A stretch of DNA of 64,000 nt from Afifella aestuarii. Lineage in GTDB: Bacteria; Pseudomonadota; Alphaproteobacteria; Rhizobiales; Afifellaceae. Position 1 is the first letter of the stretch. Every line of letters begins with the position of its first letter. The stretch lies in assembly GCF_004023665.1 (NCBI RefSeq), contig NZ_SAUF01000002.1:310001-374000 (forward strand). The letters are read 5' to 3'. This document shows positions 11,501 through 17,336 of this stretch, in pieces. The position numbers were made by a program, and so were the translations under genes. Under the pieces are notes generated by a model that was not told where the DNA came from, ran no database searches, and was given only the letters and a program-made list of their open reading frames with translations.

Positions 11501-12237
11501 CTTGCGACCTTGCCGCCTGCGGCGATGTCGATGCGGCCGGAGCCGGCGCCGCCGATCGTGAGGCCGCGAGCGATGGCCCAGGTTGAGCGATCGCCGGAGA
11601 CGCTGGCGATACCTTCAGCGCCGGCGGAATCGCCGAGGAGGGCGCTGTCGGTGGTGAGCCAGCCGGAGGAAAGCTGAAGCTCGCCGATGCCGGCTTTGCC
11701 GACAATGAGGGCCGTGGCGACCGTGACGAGGGATTGGCCGGAAATGAGGAGTTTGCCGGCACCCCCAGGCGCTTCGCCGAGCGCGAGGGAGGAGGTGGCG
11801 AGAGAGGCGCCGCCTTCGACGCTGAGCCTGCCCTCGCCCTCGTCGCCGACGATGAGGCTGCCGGCATTCTGCCAATTGGCGCGGTCGCCGATGACTGTGG
11901 CGTCGCCCGCCGCGCCGGTTTCGGCACCGATCGTTGCGGTCTGCGTCGCAAGACGGCTCAGGATGCGGATTGTGCCGCTTCCCGAAGCGCCGACGGCGAG
12001 CGACCCAGCCTCTGCATCCTCACCTTCGAGACGCACGGCGGGCGCGGCATCGATCACGGCCGCATCGTCGCGGGAGGGCGTGCCGGAGGTCCAGTTTCGG
12101 GGATCGAGCCAGGTGTCGCTTGCTGTGGCCTGCCAGGCGGTGTCGCCGGCAAGGCTCGGCGAGGGGAATCCAAAACCTGCGGCCAGAAGGCCGACTCCCA
12201 CGCACGAAAATGCAGAACGCAACAAACTGATACGCAT
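8539..12237 (-). CDS. Large repeat-rich autotransporter (type V secretion)
   Basis: A 1232-aa secreted protein. A signal peptide (MRISLLRSAFSCVG..FPSPSLAG) is followed by a passenger of about 800 residues made of repeating Gly/Ser/Thr-rich beta-helix modules such as GSGTLTVSGGG, TIGDQAGGTGEVAV and GSSWTVIDG. A linker helix comes next, then a C-terminal autotransporter barrel (about residues 960-1232) ending in Phe (FNGSFSMRF), as outer-membrane barrels do. The ATG at 12237 was preferred to an in-frame GTG at 12255 because the signal peptide begins there. It is probably a surface adhesin or biofilm factor; the ligand is unknown. It is divergent from a PadR regulator, which may control it. Confidence 0.9.
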   Translation of the reverse strand: MRISLLRSAFSCVGVGLLAAGFGFPSPSLAGDTAWQATASDTWLDPRNWTSGTPSRDDAAVIDAAPAVRLEGEDAEAGSLAVGASGSGTIRILSRLATQTATIGAETGAAGDATVIGDRANWQNAGSLIVGDEGEGRLSVEGGASLATSSLALGEAPGGAGKLLISGQSLVTVATALIVGKAGIGELQLSSGWLTTDSALLGDSAGAEGIASVSGDRSTWAIARGLTIGGAGSGRIDIAAGGKVASASGTIGDQAGGTGEVAVNGRGSSWTVIDGIAIGTRGSGLLSVSGAASVASGSGVIGAEAGADGKVAINGSDSQWTTGALTVGGKGAGDIEVAAGGTLTSGGSTLGAEAGSDGRVTVSGEGSSWTTKALAIGGSADAGMTGGTGTLHVTAAGTVTSDSASLGETSGATGTAALDGGGSSWTVIDGISIGTRGSGLLSIHTGATLTATDVAAGSKSDGDGTIRMSGSGSRLDARGDLVIGDAGRGQAEIFTGAEAHGIRIVLGRKAGSSGMVRIGGSGSSLESAGDLTVGEAGSGTLTVSGGGHAAAQRMVLGGEADGHGTATVIGEGSALTSRGELVVADAGTGTLQAAGGSAVTAARVVIARQNGSVGTLTIGSENTPVSAGRIEAETIAFEDGTGTLLLNHSDPDYRLDPVLSGNGAVKVLSGTTILTGRSSDFTGTTDIRNARLLVGEEAGSGASLAGTLQVGDNGLLGGTGRVGTTRVGAGGTLSPGADGIGTLSVDGDLTLASGSTYAAELATDGPSDRVDVAGQAVIAGGSLALSGARGPGHYTLLTAREGVTGRFDTLLATSRLFLDLALDYESGALSLAVTRNDVAFQDAATRADQRAVAAAAESLGAGNALYDALLLSPDTATAEAAYSDLSGQVHGAARRAVVEQGRFLRDAVGARLRTALRDETTSRFSPLAYTGEDLLEAPASAALSYAAGQNTGREPRGAHRNVWAKAYGSWGTFSAETGRSGYSVKEGGLIAGLDNMVGSAWRLGSAVVLGRASLNGRDGANAVVDSYGAALYGGRNIGAFGLTGGAAYTFNHIETTRDVVIGEFAERERADDWNRTGQIFGEVSYETSLAALAIEPFAGLAFQHVDGDEISETGDVAGLAGDLESQNLLFSTLGLRASSLFTLPGGRLAVVAGHAGWRHAEGDLAPAANLRFVAGGPGFATQATPVAADTALLGASLSVAIAEMAMLSFSYDGEFAAEGHRHDFNGSFSMRF

Positions 12238-12314
12238 TTGCCGCTCTTGTGCCACGCATTGGTTACCAATCCGCTCTCGGCCGGGGAGAATTTTGTGCGG
12301 CGCCCTCTTGCGTT

Positions 12315-12361
12315 CGATGCATTTAGATATATCTAACTAGACGACATATCGAAATGCATCG
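12315..12361. promoter_or_regulatory. Nested palindromes in the PadR/autotransporter divergent promoter region (putative PadR operator)
   Basis: An outer inverted repeat CGATGCATTT (12315-12324) / AAATGCATCG (12352-12361) flanks a perfect 14-bp palindrome TTAGATATATCTAA (12323-12336) and a near-palindrome CGACATATCG (12342-12351). AT-rich dyads of this kind are typical operators of PadR-family regulators. The outer right arm overlaps the ribosome-binding site of padR, which suggests autoregulation. The assignment is inferred from position. Confidence 0.65.
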
Positions 12362-12370
12362 GAGAATGAC

Positions 12371-13363
12371 ATGCATCATCATCACAACCATCCGGGGGCG
12401 GAGCGCGGACATCACCGTTTCGGCGGCGGTCGCCGTCACCGGCACGATGCGTGCGGCGATCAGGGCCGCGCGTATTTTGAGGACGAGACCTTCGAACGGG
12501 ACATGTGCGACGACGAAGCCGAAGGCTGCGACGGTTTCGGGCCTGAGCGCAGGGCGAGAGGAGCTGGCCGCGGCGATGCCCGCAGGCCGGACGATCGCCA
12601 AGACTTCGGCGATTGGGAGGCTGCAGGCGGGCGGCACGGTCGCCATGGTCATCCCTTCGGGCATGAGTTTGGACGCGGTGGCGGCCGTGGGCATGGCCAT
12701 GACGGTCCCCATGGCGAGCCTCATGACCCGCTTCATGGAGCGCCCCGGGGCGGTCCCCGCGGCGGTTTTGGGGGTGGCCCGCGGGGTGGTCCCCGTGGCG
12801 GCTTTGGAGGTGGCTTTGGAGGTGGCTTTGGCGGCGACCCCCGGGGTGGTCCGGATGGCGGCTTCGGCGGCGGGCACGGAAGCCATGGCGGTGGACGTGG
12901 ACGCGGCGGGCGCATCTTCGACCAGGGCGATCTGCGCCTCGTCATCCTGACGCTGATCCGCGACGAGCCGCGCCACGGCTACGACCTCATCAAGGCGATC
13001 GAGGAAAAGCTCGCCGGCGCCTATGTGCCGAGCCCGGGCGTCGTATACCCGAACCTCAGCATGCTGGAGGAGATGGGCCACGCCTCGATCGAGGAGCGCG
13101 ACGGCCGCAAGCTCTATGCGATCACCGAGGAAGGGCGCACCTATCTCGAAGCGCACGAGACGCTGGTGAAGACGATTTTTGCGCGCATGGAGAAAGTGGC
13201 GGCGGCACAGCCTTCGCGCTCCGCACCGGAGGTGCTGCGGGCTTTCGAGAACCTCAAAATGGCACTGTCGCTCCGCCGCGAGCGGGGGGCGCTGTCGAAG
13301 GAGGAATCGCAGGCGATTGCCGCAATCCTCGACGAGGCGGCGCGCGCCATCGAGCAAAGCTGA
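12371..13363 (+). CDS. YqjI-like PadR-family regulator with a ~180-aa His/Gly/Arg-rich N-terminal extension
   Basis: The C-terminal half (about residues 182-330) is a PadR winged helix: FDQGDLRLVILTLIRDEPRH, GYDLIKAIEEKL and PSPGVVYPNLSMLEEMG, then a C-terminal dimerisation helix. These segments resemble E. coli YqjI, a nickel-responsive PadR protein with a short His/Cys-rich N-terminus. Here the extension is far longer. It starts MHHHHNHPGAERGHH, contains three Cys, and continues as a low-complexity tract of GGFGGGPRGG-like units with scattered His. Metal sensing is inferred from this composition. The start has GGAGA about six bases upstream. A strong hairpin terminator follows the stop codon. 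Confidence 0.88.
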   Translation: MHHHHNHPGAERGHHRFGGGRRHRHDACGDQGRAYFEDETFERDMCDDEAEGCDGFGPERRARGAGRGDARRPDDRQDFGDWEAAGGRHGRHGHPFGHEFGRGGGRGHGHDGPHGEPHDPLHGAPRGGPRGGFGGGPRGGPRGGFGGGFGGGFGGDPRGGPDGGFGGGHGSHGGGRGRGGRIFDQGDLRLVILTLIRDEPRHGYDLIKAIEEKLAGAYVPSPGVVYPNLSMLEEMGHASIEERDGRKLYAITEEGRTYLEAHETLVKTIFARMEKVAAAQPSRSAPEVLRAFENLKMALSLRRERGALSKEESQAIAAILDEAARAIEQS

Positions 13364-13370
13364 GCCTGCA

Positions 13371-13401
13371 CGGCAGCCATGCTGAAGCGGCATGGCTGCC
13401 G
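13371..13401 (+). terminator. Hairpin terminator after the PadR-family gene
   Basis: A perfect 12-bp stem (CGGCAGCCATGC / GCATGGCTGCCG) with a 7-nt loop lies just downstream of the stop codon and is followed by a T-rich stretch (CCTTTCTTCTTT). It also argues against the ATG at 13392 as the start of the next gene. Confidence 0.75.
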
Positions 13402-13463
13402 CGCCTTTCTTCTTTGCGTCAAATGGTGCAAGGGCGGGCTTCCCCCCATCCCAGAGGTCTCCC

Positions 13464-14183
13464 TTGCTCCCCTGGCTCAAGCTCGATACGGCGCCGCTGC
13501 CGGCAGGCGGCGAAATGCGTCTCATGCAGCGCGGCGGCGATTTCGCCATCATGGTCGGCCGTGCCGAACTGATGAATTCTCGCCAGAGCGGCTCCGAAGA
13601 GGCGCTGGCGCATCTCGCCTGTGCGCGGATTTCAAACCGCAAGCGCCCGCATATTCTGATCGGCGGCCTCGGCATGGGGTTCACCTTGCGTGCCGCACTT
13701 GCCGATCTTCCGCCGGAAGCGCGCGTCACCGTCGCCGAACTCGTGCCGGCCGTGGTCGCCTGGGCCGGCGGTCCGCTGGCAGAGCTTTACGGCACGAGCC
13801 TCGTCGATCCCCGCGTCACGATCGTAGAGGAGGATGTCGCCCGGCTGATCGCCGAGGCGAACGGCACCTATGATGCGATCCTGCTCGATGTCGACAATGG
13901 GCCGGACGGTCTCGTCGCCGAAGACAACGAAGCGATCTATGCCTGGCGCGGGCTCGGTGCGGCGCGCCGGGCGCTGACGGCCGGCGGCGTGCTCGCGATC
14001 TGGTCGGCGGCCCCCGATCGCGCCTTTGCCGAGAGGCTGCGCCAGTCGGGCTTTGCCGTTGCCGAACAGAAAGTCAGGGCCCGCTCCAACGGCGCCGGCG
14101 CGCGCCATGTCATCTGGCTCGCGACGCGCAGCTCCGGCGATCAGGCGGCGCGGCCGGCGCCGCGGCGGCGGGTGCGGCGCTGA
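13464..14183 (+). CDS. Spermidine synthase-like (class I SAM-dependent) protein
   Basis: A 239-aa Rossmann-fold protein related to polyamine aminopropyltransferases. The nucleotide-binding signature is LIGGLGMGFTLRAAL, followed by VTVAELVPAVVAWA and YDAILLDVDNGPDG, which corresponds to the catalytic-loop region. The family N-terminus LPWLKLDTA begins at a TTG codon (13464) preceded by AGAGG. The upstream in-frame ATG at 13392 falls inside a terminator hairpin and was rejected. The protein is shorter than true SpeE and lacks an evident N-terminal beta domain, so the substrate is uncertain. The extreme C-terminus is Arg-rich. Confidence 0.82.
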   Translation: MLPWLKLDTAPLPAGGEMRLMQRGGDFAIMVGRAELMNSRQSGSEEALAHLACARISNRKRPHILIGGLGMGFTLRAALADLPPEARVTVAELVPAVVAWAGGPLAELYGTSLVDPRVTIVEEDVARLIAEANGTYDAILLDVDNGPDGLVAEDNEAIYAWRGLGAARRALTAGGVLAIWSAAPDRAFAERLRQSGFAVAEQKVRARSNGAGARHVIWLATRSSGDQAARPAPRRRVRR

Positions 14184-14185
14184 AC

Positions 14186-14245
14186 GCCTGACGCCCATAC
14201 GCCTGACGCCCATGCCCCTGACGCCCATGCCCCTGGCGCCCATGC
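14186..14245. repeat. Four copies of a 15-bp tandem repeat
   Basis: Units GCCTGACGCCCATAC, GCCTGACGCCCATGC, CCCTGACGCCCATGC and CCCTGGCGCCCATGC lie head to tail immediately after the spermidine-synthase-like gene. They form no hairpin and no reading frame of note. Other 15-bp tandem repeats with different sequences occur elsewhere in the window. Confidence 0.9.
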
Positions 14246-14349
14246 CCTGACATCCGCGTCGCCTGGGGCGGGCGACGGACGGCTGAGAATGCGCTATGGC
14301 GGGGGAATGCACCCCGTCCTTTTGCCGTATCAGCCCCTCTGAACCGATT

Positions 14350-16176
14350 ATGACGACCGACCTTGCCCTCGTCCTGGCGCTTCTCGGCGCCGCGATCGTG
14401 ATGTTCGTCGCCAACCGCCCGCGCATGGATGCGGTGGCCGTGATCATGATGGTGGCGCTCCCCTTCACGGGCGTGCTCACCGTTTCCGAGGCGCTGTCGG
14501 GCCTGTCCGATCCCAACGTCGTGCTGATTGCGGCGCTCTTCATCATCGGCGAGGGCCTGGTGCGCACCGGCATTGCCCAAAGGCTCGGCGAGCGCATCGT
14601 GGCGCGCGCCGGCGGCAACGAGGCGCGCCTCATCGTCTTGTTGATGGTGACGGTGGGGCTGGTTGGTTCGGTGATGAGTTCGACGGGCGTGGTGGCGCTC
14701 TTCATCCCGGTGGTCCTGCGCGTCGCCCGCTCTGCCGATCTCGCGCCCGGCCGCCTGATGATGCCATTGAGCGTCGCCGGTCTCATCAGCGGCATGATGA
14801 CCCTCGTGGCGACGCCGCCGAACCTCATCGTCCATTCCGAACTTCTGCGGCAGGGTTTTGAAGGTTTCGGCTTTTTCGCCATCACGCCCTTCGGCGTGCC
14901 GCTTCTCGTTCTTGCCATCGTCTACATGCTCTTTGCCCGCCGTCTCCTGCCCGGCAAGCCGAAGAAGGCGGGCGGGGCGGTGCGTCCGCATCTCTCCGAC
15001 TGGGTGGAGGAATATGGGCTCGCCGGGCGCGAGGGGCGGCTGCGCATCGAGCCGGGTTCCTCGCTCATCGGCCACCGTCTCAAAGATCTCAATTTGCGCT
15101 CCACCTCGGGCGTCAACGTCATCGCGATTGAGCGCGGCCGAGGCTTTGCCCGCCATCTCATCCGCCCTCTGGCGCAGACGCAGCTGCATGTGGGCGACAT
15201 CCTCTTTCTCGATGTCTTCGTGCCGACGATCGACATCGACGATGTCTGCCAGCGTTTCGGCCTCGCCCGGCTGCCGCTGTCCGGCGCCTATTTCACCGAC
15301 CGTTCGCAGGAAATCGGCATGGCGGAGATGATGGTGCCGGTGGAATCGAGCCTGATCGGCCGCACCGTCGTCGAGGCGCGCTTTCGCTCCGAGACCGATC
15401 TCGCCGTCGTCGGCCTGAAACGCGGACGCAAGGCAGTGACGACCTCGATCCTCGACGAGCCCCTGAAGCTCGGCGACACGCTTCTCGTCTTCGGGCCGTG
15501 GCGGGCGATCCGCGCTTTGCAGGCGGAGGGAAGCGACACCATCGCCCTCAATTTGCCGGCAGAACTCGACGATGCCCTGCCGGCGCCGGGGCGCGCGCCC
15601 TATGCACTTGCGGCGCTCGCGCTTCTCGTCGGGCTGATGGTGTCAGGGGTGGTGCCGAACGTGCAGGCGGCGTTGATCGCCTGTCTCGTCATGGGGCTTT
15701 TCGGCTGTGTCGACATGACGAGCGCCTACCGGTCGATCCATTGGCAGAGCCTCGTTCTCATCGTCGGCATGCTGCCCTTTTCGCTCGCTTTGCAGAAGAC
15801 GGGGGGCGTCGATCTCGCCGCCGATGCGCTGTTGTCGGTCGTCGGCGACGCCGGTCCGCGTGCCGTTCTCGTCGGCATCTTCATCGTGACGGCGGCGTTT
15901 TCGCTGTTCATTTCCAACACCGCGACGGCGGTTTTGATGGCGCCGGTCGCCGTTGCCGTCGCCGTCGAGCTTCACGCCTCGCCCTATCCCTTTGCGATGA
16001 CGGTCGCGCTTGCGGCCTCGTCCGCCTTCATGACGCCGGTCTCGTCGCCGGTGAACACGCTCGTCATCGGGCCTGGCGATTACACCTTCATGGATTTCGT
16101 GCGCGTCGGCGTGCCCTTTGCCGGCATTTCGCTCGTTGCCACAGTGACCCTCGTTCCCTGGCTCTTGCCGTTCTGA
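14350..16176 (+). CDS. SLC13/DASS family permease with two RCK_C (TrkA-C) domains
   Basis: A 608-aa inner-membrane carrier of the divalent anion:sodium symporter type. An N-terminal block of about six membrane segments includes SSTGVVALFIPVVL and MTLVATPPNLIVHSELL, the conserved SxT/NxxV-type loop of the family. The middle holds two cytosolic TrkA-C domains (about residues 220-300 and 310-395: RIEPGSSLIGHRLKDLNL; VPVESSLIGRTVVEARF). A second membrane block ends with ISNTATAVLMAPVAVAV and MTPVSSPVNTLVIGPG. Proteins with this layout are often annotated as sulfate or citrate permeases, but the substrate is not determinable here. The start is ATG at 14350; an upstream in-frame ATG lacks support. 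Confidence 0.88.
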   Translation: MTTDLALVLALLGAAIVMFVANRPRMDAVAVIMMVALPFTGVLTVSEALSGLSDPNVVLIAALFIIGEGLVRTGIAQRLGERIVARAGGNEARLIVLLMVTVGLVGSVMSSTGVVALFIPVVLRVARSADLAPGRLMMPLSVAGLISGMMTLVATPPNLIVHSELLRQGFEGFGFFAITPFGVPLLVLAIVYMLFARRLLPGKPKKAGGAVRPHLSDWVEEYGLAGREGRLRIEPGSSLIGHRLKDLNLRSTSGVNVIAIERGRGFARHLIRPLAQTQLHVGDILFLDVFVPTIDIDDVCQRFGLARLPLSGAYFTDRSQEIGMAEMMVPVESSLIGRTVVEARFRSETDLAVVGLKRGRKAVTTSILDEPLKLGDTLLVFGPWRAIRALQAEGSDTIALNLPAELDDALPAPGRAPYALAALALLVGLMVSGVVPNVQAALIACLVMGLFGCVDMTSAYRSIHWQSLVLIVGMLPFSLALQKTGGVDLAADALLSVVGDAGPRAVLVGIFIVTAAFSLFISNTATAVLMAPVAVAVAVELHASPYPFAMTVALAASSAFMTPVSSPVNTLVIGPGDYTFMDFVRVGVPFAGISLVATVTLVPWLLPF

Positions 16177-16182
16177 CGGGGG

Positions 16183-16998
16183 TCAGCTCGCCGAAGCGAG
16201 GTTCTGCGTAACGAGCCTGAGTGCTGGGGCCGCGCTCGAGGCGGGTCCGACGGCGACTCGATTGCGCCCGCCGCGCTTTGCCTCGTAGAGGCGCTCATCG
16301 GCGAGACGGTAGAGGTGGTTGAAGGTGCTTCCGCCCGAGACGCTGGCACCGCCGATGCTGACGGTGAGCTGGTGCGGACATTCCTGCGGTGCAAATGAAA
16401 TCGTTTCCACCTTGCGGCGAATGCGTTCGGCGATTTCGCCGGCATCGACGGTGTCCGGCAGGAAGACGCCGAATTCTTCGCCGCCGAGCCGGCCGACGAG
16501 ATCGTCGATGCGCATGCTGGAGCGGATCGCCGCCGCGATGACGCACAAGGCTTCGTCCCCGCATTGGTGGCCGAAGCGGTCGTTGATGCTCTTGAAACGG
16601 TCGGCGTCGATGACGAGGAGGGTGCCCGGACGCCTATCCGCCGAGCCGCCCTTCGTTTCGCCAGGATTGCCGACGCCATGCAACCAGTCGTCGACGAGAC
16701 TTGAGAAGGCTCGCCGCGTGAGACAGCCGGTGAGCCCGTCGAGCGAGGCGATCGTGTTGAGGCGATGATTGGTCTTCGCGAGCTGTCGAAGTTTCAGCGA
16801 CAGATAGAAGAAGGACGGGAAGGCGAGGATGAACGCCACCACGGCGGAGCTGAACAACGCGCGCGTCAGCGCCGGATCGCCGAGGTCGCGAAACATCAGG
16901 AAATTGAAGGAAACAGCGAAGACGACGCAGAAAAGAGTGCCGAGCGTCGTCCAGCGCAGGATCTGCATACGTCCCCGCGGAGATACGTCTGAAAGCAT
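16183..16998 (-). CDS. Membrane-anchored diguanylate cyclase (GGDEF)
   Basis: A 271-aa protein with two N-terminal membrane segments (ILRWTTLGTLFCVVFAVSF; FSSAVVAFILAFPSFFYL) followed by a full GGDEF domain (DGLTGCLTRRAFSSL, DADRFKSINDRFGH, RLGGEEFGVFLPD). The active-site loop GGEEF is intact. A RIDD inhibitory-site motif lies exactly five residues before it, so product inhibition is likely. It should synthesise c-di-GMP at the inner membrane. There is no separate sensor domain. It converges with the DASS permease, with only six bases between stop codons. Confidence 0.92.
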   Translation of the reverse strand: MLSDVSPRGRMQILRWTTLGTLFCVVFAVSFNFLMFRDLGDPALTRALFSSAVVAFILAFPSFFYLSLKLRQLAKTNHRLNTIASLDGLTGCLTRRAFSSLVDDWLHGVGNPGETKGGSADRRPGTLLVIDADRFKSINDRFGHQCGDEALCVIAAAIRSSMRIDDLVGRLGGEEFGVFLPDTVDAGEIAERIRRKVETISFAPQECPHQLTVSIGGASVSGGSTFNHLYRLADERLYEAKRGGRNRVAVGPASSAAPALRLVTQNLASAS

Positions 16999-17336
16999 GG
17001 GTGCGCCGAACCTTCCGTTCCGCCACGGAAACTAGCCCCTATTCCTGAACAGGACTTTGGCGAGTTCGCAAAATTTGTAACTGTTTGCGGGCGTAGCTCG
17101 CAACTTATGGCGGCGGGTGCTGAAATGCGGGGATCGGAGGGGCGCGACATATCGCCGGCCGGCTTTGACCGGCGTGGCGGCCGACGCCACTTCAAGGGTG
17201 ATGCGGCGTGTGACCCCCGGCGTGACCCCCGGTGTGACCGACGCGCGACCCCGGTGTGACTGTGTCTTTAGGCCATCGCGCCGGCAGAAAGTCTCGGGGA
17301 CGGCAGCGCCCGCAGTCTGGCGGGCGGGAGGTTCGG
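16999..17336. other. Intergenic gap holding a GTGACCCCCG-type tandem repeat
   Basis: 338 bp between divergent genes, with no credible coding region. The stretch 17207-17260 contains about four degenerate copies of a 12-bp unit close to GTGTGACCCCCG. Nothing else is identified beyond the presumed promoters and the GGGAGG ribosome-binding site at 17326-17331. Confidence 0.6.

Noticed and set aside
13392-13463. ATG at 13392 as the start of the spermidine-synthase-like gene
   Set aside because: It lies inside the terminator hairpin of the preceding gene; the TTG at 13464 has a ribosome-binding site and gives the family N-terminus.
14186-14245. Tandem repeats as a CRISPR array
   Set aside because: Units are 15 bp and contiguous, with no spacers; no cas gene is present.
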